A stretch of 14,382 bases of DNA from an uncultured Collinsella sp. (GCA_902489955.1 CABUBY010000041.1:1-14382); one strand, 5' to 3'. Shown: positions 1-7,945, counted from the first letter of the stretch. Program-made: numbers and translations. Notes: generated by a model from the sequence alone, not told the origin.

Positions 1-1
1 G

Positions 2-595
2 CTCCAGATAGCGCTGGGCGAGGTGGTGTTCGGCGGCGTGGGCTGCGGCCTGTACGGCATGATCGGCTTCGCCATCCTCACGGTATTTATCGCCGGCCTT
101 ATGGTCGGCCGCACGCCCGAGTTCTTGGGCAAGAAGATCGAGCCGACCGAGATGCGCTGGGCGGTGGTTCTGTGTCTCGCCACCCCGTTCGCCATTCTGG
201 TGAGCTCCACTATCGCCTGCATGGTGCCCGGTCTTGTCGACCAACTCAACAACGGCGGGGCGCATGGCTTCTCCGAGGTCCTGTACACCCTTACTTCGGC
301 TGGCGGCAACAACGGCTCCTCATTCGCCGGCATGAACTGCAACATCCCGTGGATCAACGTGCTGCTGGGTATCGAGATGCTGTTCGCGCGGTTCCTGCCG
401 ATTGCGGGCACGCTCGCCATCGCGGGCTCGCTGGCCGGGAAGGGCAAGGTCGCCGAGGGCGCCGGCACGCTTTCCACCACCAATGCCATGTTCGTGTTCC
501 TGCTGGTATTCGTCGTTCTGCTGATTGGCGCCCTGAGCTTCTTCCCGGCGTTGGCGCTTGGTCCCGTTGCCGAATTCTTCCAGATGGTTGCGTAA
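2..595 (+). CDS. kdpA: Potassium-transporting ATPase subunit A, C-terminal part (5' end outside window)
   Basis: KdpA is the K+-selective, channel-like membrane subunit of the high-affinity KdpFABC importer. The open frame runs in from the window edge (first codons read LQIALGEVVFGGVG), so about 197 residues, roughly the last third of a ~557-residue protein, are visible. SAGGNNGSSFAG is the fourth selectivity-filter loop of the family, with hydrophobic helices on both sides and a final long helix rich in V, L and F. The stop codon overlaps the AAAGGAG ribosome binding site of kdpB, 15 bases before its ATG, so the two genes are one transcription unit. The start, promoter and any kdpF lie upstream of the window. 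Identity is secure from the motifs and the kdpB-kdpC neighbours. Confidence 0.97.
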   Translation, partial: LQIALGEVVFGGVGCGLYGMIGFAILTVFIAGLMVGRTPEFLGKKIEPTEMRWAVVLCLATPFAILVSSTIACMVPGLVDQLNNGGAHGFSEVLYTLTSAGGNNGSSFAGMNCNIPWINVLLGIEMLFARFLPIAGTLAIAGSLAGKGKVAEGAGTLSTTNAMFVFLLVFVVLLIGALSFFPALALGPVAEFFQMVA

Positions 596-610
596 AGGAG
601 TCGCAGATTT

Positions 611-2671
611 ATGGCTATGCAAAAAGACATGATGAGCCGTGCGGTGCGCGATTCATTTGCCAAGCTTGACCCCCGTGTCCAGGTCCAAAACCCGGTCATG
701 TTCCTGGTGTGGCTGTCGGCCGCCATGACCTCCATTCTGGCTATCGCCTCAATTATTGGGGTACAGGACGCCGACGTCCCCACGTACTATGTGATCGCCA
801 TTGCCGTCATTCTCTGGCTGACCGACCTCTTTTCAAATTTTGCCGAGGCGCTTGCCGAGGGCCGCGGTAAGGCGCAGGCAGATTCCCTGCGCGCGGCGAA
901 AAAGGACGTCGAGGCCCATCGCATCGAGTCCGTCGAGGATAAGGACCGCTTCACGGTCGTTCCCGGTACCGAGCTCTCACGCGGGGATCTGGTGGTCGTG
1001 CGCGCCTGCGAGCAGATTCCGGGAGACGGCGATGTCATCGAGGGTGCCGCCTCGGTTGATGAGTCGGCCATCACCGGCGAGTCTGCGCCCGTGGTTCGTG
1101 AGGCTGGCGGCGACCGTTCTGCCGTCACTGGCGGCACTACCGTGCTTTCCGATTGGATTGTGGTGAAAATTACCAGCGAGCCTGGCCAGAGCTTCCTGGA
1201 TAAGATGATCGCCATGGTCGAGGGCGCCGCCCGCAAGAAGACCCCCAACGAGGTCGCGCTCGAGATCTTTCTGGTTGCTCTGTCCGTCATCTTCATCCTC
1301 GTGACGATCGCACTGTATTGCTACTCGAGTTTCTCTGCAGGGCTCAACGGTATGGCGAATCCCACCGCTGTGACCACGCTCGTTGCCTTGCTCGTCTGTC
1401 TGGCGCCCACCACCATTGGTGCGCTGCTGTCCGCCATTGGCATCGCCGGCATGAGCCGACTGAACGAGGCCAACGTGCTGGCCATGTCCGGCCGCGCCAT
1501 CGAGGCCGCCGGCGACGTCGACATCCTCATGCTCGATAAGACCGGTACCATCACCTTGGGCAACCGCCAGGCCGCTGAGTTCATTCCGGTCGACGGTGTC
1601 GATCCGGCAGAACTCGCCGATGCCGCGCAGCTGTCCTCTCTGGCGGATGAGACCCCCGAGGGCCGCTCCATCGTCGTGCTCGCCAAGGAGCAGTTTGGGC
1701 TGCGCGGCCGCACACTCGAGGATAAGGGCATGGAGTTCATCCCCTTCACCGCGGCGACCCGCATGTCCGGTGTGAACTACGCCGACAGCGAGATTCGCAA
1801 GGGTGCGGCCGATTCCGTTCGCGCTTATGTGGAGGCTGCCGGAGGAGTGTTTTCGAAGGAGTGCGACGAGGCCGTCGAACGCATTGCGAAGGTGGGCGGC
1901 ACCCCGTTGGTCGTGGCAAAGGACCGACGTGTGCTGGGCGTCGTCTACCTTAGGGACATCATCAAGTCCGGCGTGAAGGAGAAGTTCGCCGACCTGCGCC
2001 GCATGGGTATCAAGACCATCATGGTGACGGGTGATAATCCGCTGACGGCCGCCGCCATCGCAGCCGAGGCGGGCGTGGACGACTTCCTGGCCGAGGCCAC
2101 CCCCGAGGGCAAGCTCGAGAAGATCCGCGCGTTCCAGCATGAGGGCCATCTGGTCGCGATGACCGGCGACGGCACCAACGACGCGCCGGCGCTGGCGCAG
2201 GCGGATGTCGCCGTGGCCATGAACACGGGAACCCAGGCTGCCAAGGAGGCCGGCAACATGGTCGACCTCGACTCCAGCCCCACCAAGCTCATCGATATCG
2301 TGCGTATCGGCAAGCAACTGCTCATGACCCGCGGCTCGCTCACGACCTTCTCGGTCGCCAACGACGTCGCCAAGTATTTCGCCATTATCCCGGCGCTATT
2401 CTCGCCGATCTACCCCGGGTTGGACGCCCTCAACATCCTGGGGCTCACCAGCCCGTTGACTGCCGTGCTGTCCGCCATTATCTACAACGCGCTGGTCATC
2501 GTCGCGCTGATTCCTGCCGCCCTGAAAGGCGTGAAGTACCGCGAGCTTTCGTCCGGCCAGCTGCTGACCCACAACCTGCTGGTGTGGGGTCTGGGCGGTA
2601 TCGTGGCGCCGTTCGTATTCATCAAGATTATCGACATGCTGCTGGCCTTGTTCGGCATTGGCATGATGTAG
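611..2671 (+). CDS. kdpB: Potassium-transporting ATPase ATP-binding subunit KdpB
   Basis: This is the P-type ATPase subunit that hydrolyses ATP and drives K+ uptake through KdpA. It has 686 residues, close to the 682 of E. coli. Motifs in order: transmembrane helices near residues 30-90; the actuator loop TGES at 155-158; PTTIGALLSAIG in the membrane domain near 265; the phosphorylation motif DKTGT with the acceptor D309; the hinge motif TGDGTND at 518-524; and three C-terminal helices. The serine of TGES is kept; in E. coli that serine is an inhibitory phosphorylation site. The ATG follows AAAGGAG at good spacing, and kdpC begins 12 bases after the stop. No key residue is missing, so the protein should be functional. 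Confidence 0.98.
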   Translation: MAMQKDMMSRAVRDSFAKLDPRVQVQNPVMFLVWLSAAMTSILAIASIIGVQDADVPTYYVIAIAVILWLTDLFSNFAEALAEGRGKAQADSLRAAKKDVEAHRIESVEDKDRFTVVPGTELSRGDLVVVRACEQIPGDGDVIEGAASVDESAITGESAPVVREAGGDRSAVTGGTTVLSDWIVVKITSEPGQSFLDKMIAMVEGAARKKTPNEVALEIFLVALSVIFILVTIALYCYSSFSAGLNGMANPTAVTTLVALLVCLAPTTIGALLSAIGIAGMSRLNEANVLAMSGRAIEAAGDVDILMLDKTGTITLGNRQAAEFIPVDGVDPAELADAAQLSSLADETPEGRSIVVLAKEQFGLRGRTLEDKGMEFIPFTAATRMSGVNYADSEIRKGAADSVRAYVEAAGGVFSKECDEAVERIAKVGGTPLVVAKDRRVLGVVYLRDIIKSGVKEKFADLRRMGIKTIMVTGDNPLTAAAIAAEAGVDDFLAEATPEGKLEKIRAFQHEGHLVAMTGDGTNDAPALAQADVAVAMNTGTQAAKEAGNMVDLDSSPTKLIDIVRIGKQLLMTRGSLTTFSVANDVAKYFAIIPALFSPIYPGLDALNILGLTSPLTAVLSAIIYNALVIVALIPAALKGVKYRELSSGQLLTHNLLVWGLGGIVAPFVFIKIIDMLLALFGIGMM

Positions 2672-2683
2672 ACGGAGGTTTGT

Positions 2684-3274
2684 ATGTTCAAAGGTATCGC
2701 ATCGCGCGCACTTGGCGTGTTCGCGCTGTTTACCATCGTCTGCGGCCTGGGATACACGCTCGTGGTGACCGGCGTCGCGCAGCTTGCGTTTCCGTACCAG
2801 GCGAACGGATCGCTTATTACGGTCGACGGCAAGGTTGTGGGTTCCGAGCTCATCGGCCAGAACTTCGATGATGAAGCCCACATGTGGGGTCGTATCCAGA
2901 ACGTGTCAATTGTCGAAGGCGAAGACGGCGAACTCATGGCGTATGGTGCCCCGTCCAACCTGTCCCCGGCGAGTGAGGAGTATCGGCAGCTGATAGATGC
3001 GCGCGTGAAGAAGATTCGCGCCGCCAATCCCGATGCCGATATGGACGCTGTGCCCGTCGACCTGGTGACGTGTTCGGGGTCCGGCCTCGACCCGGAGATC
3101 TCTCCGGATGCCGCCGAGTACCAGGTCCCGCGCCTTGCCAAAGCCACGGGCAAAAGTGAGGACGAGGTGCACGACATCATCGCCGCGTGCACCAAGGGTC
3201 GTTTCCTCGGCGTGTTCGGCGAGCCCACGGTCAACGTGCTCAAGGTGAACCTTATGCTGGACGGCGTGCTGTAG
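2684..3274 (+). CDS. kdpC: Potassium-transporting ATPase subunit C
   Basis: KdpC is the small periplasmic-side subunit with a single membrane anchor that stabilises the Kdp complex and raises its apparent ATP affinity. The 196 residues have one N-terminal helix (about residues 9-31), then the soluble domain. The family signature CSGSGLDPEISPDAAEYQVPR is visible with N, D and P positions as expected, followed by the LGVFGEPTVNVLKVN end motif. Start: ATG preceded by GGAGG (2671-2675), 12 bases after the kdpB stop. No kdpD or kdpE sensor/regulator genes follow; if present they are upstream of the window. Length and gene order are typical. Confidence 0.97.
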   Translation: MFKGIASRALGVFALFTIVCGLGYTLVVTGVAQLAFPYQANGSLITVDGKVVGSELIGQNFDDEAHMWGRIQNVSIVEGEDGELMAYGAPSNLSPASEEYRQLIDARVKKIRAANPDADMDAVPVDLVTCSGSGLDPEISPDAAEYQVPRLAKATGKSEDEVHDIIAACTKGRFLGVFGEPTVNVLKVNLMLDGVL

Positions 3275-3337
3275 GTGAAGGAGCGGCGGATGAGGGCATG
3301 ACTGACTATCTGAGCCCTCAATTCCACTCCGCCCATC

Positions 3338-3408
3338 AGTTGCGGTGAAATACGGACTGTTTTGGCTGGCAAAAGTCTCATCTACTCCGTATTCCACCGC
3401 AACTTTTT
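3338..3408 (+). repeat. Hairpin repeat element, copy 1; probable kdp operon terminator
   Basis: Left arm AGTTGCGGTGAAATACGGA (3338-3356) pairs with the right arm at 3386-3404 over 19 bp with a single mismatch, leaving a 29-base loop. Five T residues (3404-3408) follow directly, so a plus-strand transcript from kdpC would form a hairpin plus U-tract. The first 25 bases after the AG (3340-3364) recur exactly at 6256-6280, and a diverged copy begins at 14343. A repeated, self-complementary element in intergenic space resembles a REP/MITE-like sequence recruited as a terminator; that role is inferred. Confidence 0.75.
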
Positions 3409-3452
3409 GTGGGGATCGGATTAAAGGCGGGGGAGTGCGAGCGGGTACGGAC

Positions 3453-3493
3453 GCGGCGGTTGCTGATACGATAAGTACGTTAGCAACTGCCGC
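3453..3493 (+). promoter_or_regulatory. Inverted repeat in the leader of the oxidoreductase gene
   Basis: A 12-bp dyad, with arms at 3453-3464 and 3482-3493, contains GGTTGCT and AGCAACT and has one G-T position. It encloses 17 bases including GATACGATAAG. It ends 28 bases before the ATG of the oxidoreductase gene. It may be an operator over a weak -10-like sequence or a leader hairpin; the sequence alone does not decide. Confidence 0.4.
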
Positions 3494-3521
3494 CGAGCGG
3501 CTTAAACGAAAGGAAGCCTGT

Positions 3522-5471
3522 ATGGAGTCATCCGCCTACCCGATGCTCTTTAGCCCGATCAAGGTCGGTACGACCGAGGTCAAGAACCGCGTCTTTATGC
3601 CGCCGGTGTCCACCAACCTGGCCGATCATGGCTATGTGACTGACGACTTGGTCGATCATTACCGTGCCCGTGCCAAGGGCGGCGTGGGCCTCATCATCAC
3701 CGAGGTCGTGACGGTCGAGCCCACCTATACCTATCTGCCGGGTGACATGTGCTGCTACGACGACACGTTTATCCCCGGCTGGGAAAAGCTCGCCGCGGCC
3801 GTCCACGAGTACGGCTGCAAGATCATGCCGCAGCTCTTCCACCCCGCCTACATGGCCTTTAACATCCCGGGCACGCCGCGCTTGATCGCTCCGTCCTTTG
3901 TGGGCCCGTCTTACGCCCGCGAGGCACCGCGCCCCATCACGGTCGACGAGATTCACGAGCTCACGCATCAGTTTGGCGACGCTGCCGTGCGTATGCAGAA
4001 GGCTGGCGTCGACGGCGTCGAGGTCCATGCGGCGCACGCCCACGGTATGCTCGGCGGCTTTTTGACCCCGCTCTACAACAAGCGTACCGATGAGTACGGC
4101 GGCTCGCTCGACGCCCGCATGCGCTTCTTACTCGAGGTCATCGCCGAGATTCGCGAGCGCTGCGGCAAGGACTTTATCATCGACGTCCGTATCTCGGGCG
4201 ACGAGTACACCGATGGCGGCCTGACTCTCAACGACATGATCTACGTCTCGCGTCGCCTGGAGAAGGCCGGCGTCGACATGATTCATGTCTCGGGCGGCAC
4301 CACCATCAAGCGCGGCTCCGCCATTCCCGCCGCCGGTACCCAGCAGGCCTCGCACGCCGCCTGCTCGCGCGAGATCAAAAAGCATGTCACCATTCCCGTC
4401 GCCACCGTCGGCCGCATCAACGAGGCTTGGATTGCCGAGGAGCTGATCGAGGACGGTGCTGCTGACATCTGCATGATGGGCCGCGCCAATCTGTGCGATG
4501 CCGAGTTCTGCAACAAGGCCGCTGCCGGCAACGCCGACGACATCCGCCCCTGCATCGGCTGCCTGCGCTGCCTGAACGGCATTATGTTTGGCAAGCGCAT
4601 CTCCTGCACCGTCAACCCGGACGTGGAGCGCGACGAGGCTGGCTACGAGCCTGCCGCCGAGGCCAAGAATGTACTGGTTGTGGGTGCTGGTCCTGCGGGC
4701 ATGGAGGCAGCCTACATTGCCGCCAAGCGCGGCCATAACGTGGTGCTCGTGGATAAGCAGGACGAGCCGGGCGGCGAGATACGCATCGCGGCCGTTCCGC
4801 CGGCAAAGCAGGAACTCACCCGCGTGATCAAGTATCAGTATCGTCGTCTGGCCGAGTCGGGCGTGAAGTGCGTCTTTGGTACCGAGCTTACTGCCGAGGA
4901 CATTCAGCGTGACTACGCCGGCTACGAGGTCGTCCTGGCCTATGGCGCCGAGCCCATCGCCCCGGCCTTCATGCAGGGATTTAAGCAGGTCATGACGGCT
5001 GACGACCTGTTGGGCGGCAAGGCTTTCCCGGGCAAGAAGATTGTCATCGTGGGCGGCGGTACCGTTGGCTGCGAGACGGCCGATTACCTGGCCCCGTTGG
5101 TCAACGACCTGTCGCCGGCCAATCGCGACGTCACCGTCATCGAGATGACCAAGACGCTCGCCGCCAACGAGGGTGGTGCCGGTCGCGCGGTGCTCATTAC
5201 ACGCATGCTTTCAAAGGGCGTCCACGTGCTGACCGAGGCCAAGGTGACCGAGATTACCGAGGATGCCATCAGCTACGAGAAGGATGGCGAGGTCCACACC
5301 ATCGCCGATGCCGATACGCTGGTGCTTGCCATGGGTTATCGTCCCAATACCAAGCTGGCCGACGACCTTGCCGCTGCCGGCGTTGCCACCCACGTGCTGG
5401 GCGATGCCAACAAGTGCGGCAACATCCGCGACGCCATCGGCGACGGCTACAAAGTGGCCTGCGCCCTCTAG
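3522..5471 (+). CDS. NADH:flavin oxidoreductase, 2,4-dienoyl-CoA reductase (FadH/old yellow enzyme) type
   Basis: A 649-residue cytosolic Fe-S flavoprotein that would pass electrons from NAD(P)H through FAD and a 4Fe-4S cluster to FMN and reduce an activated C=C bond. Domains in order: an FMN TIM barrel (about residues 8-335) with HAAHAHG...LYNKRTDEYGG; cluster cysteines C344, C347, C350 and C362; an FAD site GAGPAG at 388-393; and an NAD(P) site GGGTVG at 511-516. The Cys spacing is CxxCxxC-x11-C, nearer to trimethylamine dehydrogenase than to E. coli FadH, where the third Cys is one residue further on. The ATG at 3522 is chosen because AAAGGAAG precedes it; the open frame upstream runs into the hairpin repeat. 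No fatty-acid or bile-acid genes sit nearby, so the substrate is unknown. Confidence 0.9.
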   Translation: MESSAYPMLFSPIKVGTTEVKNRVFMPPVSTNLADHGYVTDDLVDHYRARAKGGVGLIITEVVTVEPTYTYLPGDMCCYDDTFIPGWEKLAAAVHEYGCKIMPQLFHPAYMAFNIPGTPRLIAPSFVGPSYAREAPRPITVDEIHELTHQFGDAAVRMQKAGVDGVEVHAAHAHGMLGGFLTPLYNKRTDEYGGSLDARMRFLLEVIAEIRERCGKDFIIDVRISGDEYTDGGLTLNDMIYVSRRLEKAGVDMIHVSGGTTIKRGSAIPAAGTQQASHAACSREIKKHVTIPVATVGRINEAWIAEELIEDGAADICMMGRANLCDAEFCNKAAAGNADDIRPCIGCLRCLNGIMFGKRISCTVNPDVERDEAGYEPAAEAKNVLVVGAGPAGMEAAYIAAKRGHNVVLVDKQDEPGGEIRIAAVPPAKQELTRVIKYQYRRLAESGVKCVFGTELTAEDIQRDYAGYEVVLAYGAEPIAPAFMQGFKQVMTADDLLGGKAFPGKKIVIVGGGTVGCETADYLAPLVNDLSPANRDVTVIEMTKTLAANEGGAGRAVLITRMLSKGVHVLTEAKVTEITEDAISYEKDGEVHTIADADTLVLAMGYRPNTKLADDLAAAGVATHVLGDANKCGNIRDAIGDGYKVACAL

Positions 5472-5522
5472 TCAACCCCTTGGTGCATGGGGCTGACCCC
5501 GCGGCACCGGTCGGTAAATAGC

Positions 5523-5563
5523 AAAAAGCGACGGCCGTCCCGTACGTGGGACGGCCGTCGCTT
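5523..5563 (-). terminator. Intrinsic terminator of the dhuD-dhuI unit (possibly bidirectional)
   Basis: A perfect 16-bp stem (5526-5541 with 5548-5563) encloses the 6-base loop GTACGT. Read on the minus strand the stem is followed by TTTTT (complement of 5523-5527), which fits the end of dhuI. On the plus strand only TT precedes GCG, so termination of the oxidoreductase transcript would be weaker. It lies between two convergent genes. Confidence 0.88.
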
Positions 5564-5588
5564 GCGTTAGCTGCAATGAGTCGTGCGA

Positions 5589-6230
5589 TTAGAGCCCCAG
5601 GATCTCCTTGACCTTGGCGATGATGGCCTCGTCGGTGGCGTTGGCAAAGAAGTACTCCTGGAAGTGCTCGCCGGCAAGTGCGCCCTTCACCAGGTCCTGA
5701 TTGATCTCGCCCAGGACGTCGACGAGTGGACGCATGGTCACAGCGCGCACGCCGTCGAGGATCTTCTTGTTGCGCTGCTCGGGCTCAACGCGCTCGGCAG
5801 GATAGCCGTTGCCCGAACCAAAGCCAAAGAGCTTCTCGAAGGTGTACTCGAGGTTGAGCTCCTGGCCCCAGCCGTTCTTGAGGGCGAAGGGCATGGCGAC
5901 GGCGTTGCCATCGTTGACCTGGGCAAAGGTGTAGGCGTCGAGCGGGTCGGCAACGTGGCCGCACAGCACGCCGGGGAAGGAGTTACAGGCGAGCATGGCG
6001 CCCTCGCCGGTGCCGCAGCCGGTTACGACGTAGTCGGCAGCACCGGAGTTCAGCAGCACGGCGGCAAGGATGCCGTTCTGCACGTAGGTGAGGGGCGTGG
6101 AGTCGGCGTCGGCATACATACCATAGTTAAAGACGGTGTGCCCCATGGGCTCGACGACCTTCTTAAGCGCAGCCTCGATCATAGGGTTCTTGGAGTTCTG
6201 AGAGTTCTCATTGATCAGAGCGATCTTCAT
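5589..6230 (-). CDS. dhuI: RpiB/LacA/LacB-family isomerase, probable 4-deoxy-5-ketouronate ketol-isomerase (DhuI type)
   Basis: The family's active-site motif TGCGTGEG is at residues 70-77 with C72, followed by CGHVADPLDAYTFAQVNDGN. At 213 residues it is about 60 longer than ordinary ribose-5-phosphate isomerase B; the extra C-terminal part matches the form described in streptococci. There DhuI converts 4-deoxy-L-threo-5-hexosulose-uronate, from unsaturated glucuronate, to 3-deoxy-D-glycero-2,5-hexodiulosonate. The main support is the neighbouring dhuD, the next enzyme of that route and very close to the streptococcal protein. The ATG has AGAAAGG nine bases upstream. A hairpin repeat lies in the 140-base gap from dhuD. 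Family assignment is firm; the exact substrate is inferred, and a plain pentose or hexose phosphate isomerase remains possible. Confidence 0.78.
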   Translation of the reverse strand: MKIALINENSQNSKNPMIEAALKKVVEPMGHTVFNYGMYADADSTPLTYVQNGILAAVLLNSGAADYVVTGCGTGEGAMLACNSFPGVLCGHVADPLDAYTFAQVNDGNAVAMPFALKNGWGQELNLEYTFEKLFGFGSGNGYPAERVEPEQRNKKILDGVRAVTMRPLVDVLGEINQDLVKGALAGEHFQEYFFANATDEAIIAKVKEILGL

Positions 6231-6253
6231 TGCGAATTACCTTTCTATTTCTA

Positions 6254-6320
6254 ACTTGCGGTGAAATACGGACTGTTTTGCCTGATAGAAGCCAAAGCCA
6301 ATCCTTATCTCACCGCAACT
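6254..6320 (+). repeat. Hairpin repeat element, copy 2, between dhuD and dhuI
   Basis: The left arm contains TTGCGGTGAAATACGGA (6256-6272) and the right arm ATCTCACCGCAACT (ending 6320); pairing is good over about 17 bp with two or three mismatches. 6256-6280 is identical to 3340-3364 of copy 1, while the distal arm has diverged. There is no T-run for the minus-strand transcript, so it is more likely a processing or stability hairpin inside the dhuD-dhuI message than a terminator. Confidence 0.7.
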
Positions 6321-6370
6321 CAAATGAAAAACGAGTGGATGAAACCTGATGTGGGCAGTTGCGGCGACGC

Positions 6371-7180
6371 TTATTGAGGCTGCTTTCCAATGTATGCGAG
6401 GATTCCGCCGTCGACATAGAGGATGTGGCCGTTGACGAAGTTCGATGCATCGGAAGCCAAGAACACGGCGGGGCCCTTCAGATCCTCGGGCGTGCCCCAA
6501 CGGGCGGCCGGCGTCTTGGCAATGATGAACTGGTCAAACGGGTGGCGGCTGCCGTCGGGCTGCGTCTCGCGCAGGGGTGCGGTTTGCGGCGTGGCGATGT
6601 AGCCGGGTCCAATGCCGTTGCACTGGATATTGGCCTCGCCAAACTCCGAGCAGATGTTCTTGGTGAGCATCTTGAGTCCGCCCTTGGCGGCGGCATAGCC
6701 GGCGATGGTCTCGCGACCCAGCTCGCTCATCATCGAGCAGATGTTGATGATCTTGCCGTGGCCCTTGGCGATCATGCCGGGCAGGCAGGCCTTGGACACG
6801 ATAAACGGTGCGTTGAGGTCAATATCGACGACGCGGCGGAAGTCCTCGGCGCTCATGTCGAGCATCGGGGTGCGCTGGATAACGCCGGCGTTGTTGACCA
6901 GGATGTCGGGCGTGGTGTCAAAGTCGGCCTCGATCTTGGCGATGAGCTCGGCAACGACGGCCTCGTCGGTGACGTCTGCCACGTAACCATGAGCCTCAAA
7001 GCCCAGCTCGCGGTAGTGCTTCTCGGCCTCGGCTACCTTGTCGGCGTGACGTGCGTTAAAGGCGATCTTGGCGCCAGCCTCTCCGAGCGCCTCGGCGATA
7101 GCCATGCCAATGCCATAGGTGGCGCCGGTTACCAGTGCGACCTTGCCGTCCAGACGGAAGCTGTCCATAAGATCAGACAT
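6371..7180 (-). CDS. dhuD: SDR-family 2-keto-3-deoxygluconate 5-dehydrogenase (DhuD; often annotated gluconate 5-dehydrogenase)
   Basis: A 269-residue short-chain dehydrogenase with the cofactor motif TGATYGIG at 18-25, NNAG at 96-99, and the catalytic residues S149, Y162 and K166. Stretches such as INICSMMSELGRE, GGLKMLTKNICSE and ASNFVNGHILYVDGGILAYIGKQP closely match, from memory, the streptococcal enzyme first called gluconate 5-dehydrogenase. That enzyme was later shown to act as DhuD, reducing 3-deoxy-D-glycero-2,5-hexodiulosonate to KDG after DhuI. The start at 7180 is chosen because GAAAGGA lies five bases upstream; the in-frame ATG at 7207 has no such site. It is transcribed toward dhuI. 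A LacI-type palindrome lies about 105 bases upstream of the start codon, with a TATACT (minus strand, 7238-7243) between. Confidence 0.88.
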   Translation of the reverse strand: MSDLMDSFRLDGKVALVTGATYGIGMAIAEALGEAGAKIAFNARHADKVAEAEKHYRELGFEAHGYVADVTDEAVVAELIAKIEADFDTTPDILVNNAGVIQRTPMLDMSAEDFRRVVDIDLNAPFIVSKACLPGMIAKGHGKIINICSMMSELGRETIAGYAAAKGGLKMLTKNICSEFGEANIQCNGIGPGYIATPQTAPLRETQPDGSRHPFDQFIIAKTPAARWGTPEDLKGPAVFLASDASNFVNGHILYVDGGILAYIGKQPQ

Positions 7181-7283
7181 AGCGATCCTTTCAAAAGAAA
7201 CGTTCATCTATATAAGTCTTGCTTTTCATACAAGGTCAGTATAGGAGAAGAGGAGGATTTAAAAATCAGATTCTCCTAAAATC

Positions 7284-7301
7284 AGGTGAACGTTCACTTT
7301 T
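7284..7301. promoter_or_regulatory. LacI-type operator upstream of dhuD, identical to one upstream of the HIT-gntP operon
   Basis: The perfect 12-bp palindrome GTGAACGTTCAC (7286-7297) has the central CG usual for LacI-family operators. With its flanks, 7284-7301 is the exact reverse complement of 12210-12227 (AAAAGTGAACGTTCACCT). A minus-strand -10-like TATACT is at 7238-7243; no convincing -35 is visible at standard spacing. The shared sequence outside the palindrome argues against chance. Confidence 0.7.
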
Positions 7302-7340
7302 AAAAGGTAAACGGTGATCTCGCCCTTGCCGCGCGGACGT

Positions 7341-7718
7341 TTATTCGCTCTGTTCCTGCGTGCCCTCCGCAATCATGTTGCGGTTATACACCAGGTGCAG
7401 ATACATCGCGTCGTGCGCGGCGGTGGGATTGCGCGAGGCGATGGCGTCGGCCACATCGCGGTGCGTGCGGATAGTTTCCTCGACGAGTTTTTTGCCGGTC
7501 ACGTCGATAAAGAGGGGGACGGATGCCTTGAGCACGCCCATCAGGCGGGGAACGACGAGGTTTCCGGAGCTCTCGGCAATGGCATTGTGGAACGCGGTGT
7601 CGGCGGCGGAGTAATCCTCACCGGCCTCGGCCAGGCGCTCGGATTCGTCGCAGAGCTCTTTGATACAGACGACCTGGTCGTTGGTTGCGTGCTCGGCCGC
7701 CATGCGTGCCATCTGCGG
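7341..7718 (-). pseudogene. GntR-family regulator, FCD ligand-binding domain only (HTH end deleted)
   Basis: Reading leftward from about 7718, the frame gives QMARMAAEHATND, then DTAFHNAIAESSGN, THRDVADAIASRN and HLVYNRNMIAEG, the aspartate and histidine pattern of the FCD domain of FadR-type GntR regulators. FCD regulators normally carry about 75 residues of winged HTH in front. Here the frame instead runs into the antisense of a gluconate permease fragment, so the DNA-binding domain is gone. The only in-frame starts are an ATG in the permease antisense and methionines inside the domain, none with a good ribosome binding site. The original gene probably controlled dhuD-dhuI or the permease next door. 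The remnant could at most make a non-DNA-binding fragment. Confidence 0.85.
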
Positions 7719-7881
7719 CGGTGCCACGGCCCTCTCGCACGTCAACGATGTCGGTTTTTGGATGTGCTCCTCGTTTCTGGAGATTGACGAGAAGACCACC
7801 CTCAAGTCCTGGACCGTTATGGAGACGCTTATCGGCCTTTCGGGTCTTGCCTGCGCCCTAGTGATTTCGTTCTTTGCCTAG
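7711..7881 (+). pseudogene. Gluconate permease (GntP family), C-terminal fragment
   Basis: Only the last ~56 codons remain. They read ICGGATALSHVNDVGFW, then EKTTLKSWTVMETLIG, and end in a hydrophobic helix and TAG. SHVND-GFW and TLKSWTVMET are hallmark C-terminal motifs of classical gluconate permeases. The missing N-terminal ~390 codons are replaced by the antisense of the GntR/FCD remnant, joined within about 10 bases of 7711-7721. The dehydratase gene begins 108 bases downstream in the same direction, so the intact ancestor was probably a permease-dehydratase operon. The other GntP homologue in the window (12892-14226) differs in this region, so the fragment is not a partial copy of it. 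Confidence 0.85.
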
Positions 7882-7903
7882 TTCGCGTAGCTAAACATCT
7901 TTC

Positions 7904-7922
7904 ACCGAGTGCATCGCTCGGT
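7904..7922 (+). other. Small hairpin after the permease remnant
   Basis: ACCGAG (7904-7909) pairs with CTCGGT (7917-7922) around a 7-base loop, 23 bases after the permease stop. Only a short CATTT follows, so termination would be poor; it could be a leftover or an intercistronic hairpin. Confidence 0.35.
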
Positions 7923-7945
7923 ACCCATTTACACCTGATTCATTA

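Noticed and set aside
977..2317. Long minus-strand open frame opposite kdpB (and a similar one opposite the dehydratase, 7972-9732)
   Set aside because: Products are low-complexity G/H/D-rich shadows of high-GC genes, with no recognisable domain or start signal.
3291..3320. TGAGGGC/GCCCTCA hairpin after kdpC as terminator
   Set aside because: Seven-bp stem with a 16-base loop and no T-run; the repeat at 3338-3408 is a better candidate.
3345..3521. Possible N-terminal extension of the oxidoreductase
   Set aside because: It would be encoded by the hairpin repeat and leader; FadH-type proteins begin near the 3522 ATG, which has AAAGGAAG before it.
7660..7881. A small intact plus-strand membrane protein
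   Set aside because: Its first 17 residues are antisense of the FCD domain and only the rest matches a permease C-terminus; it is a scar, not a gene.
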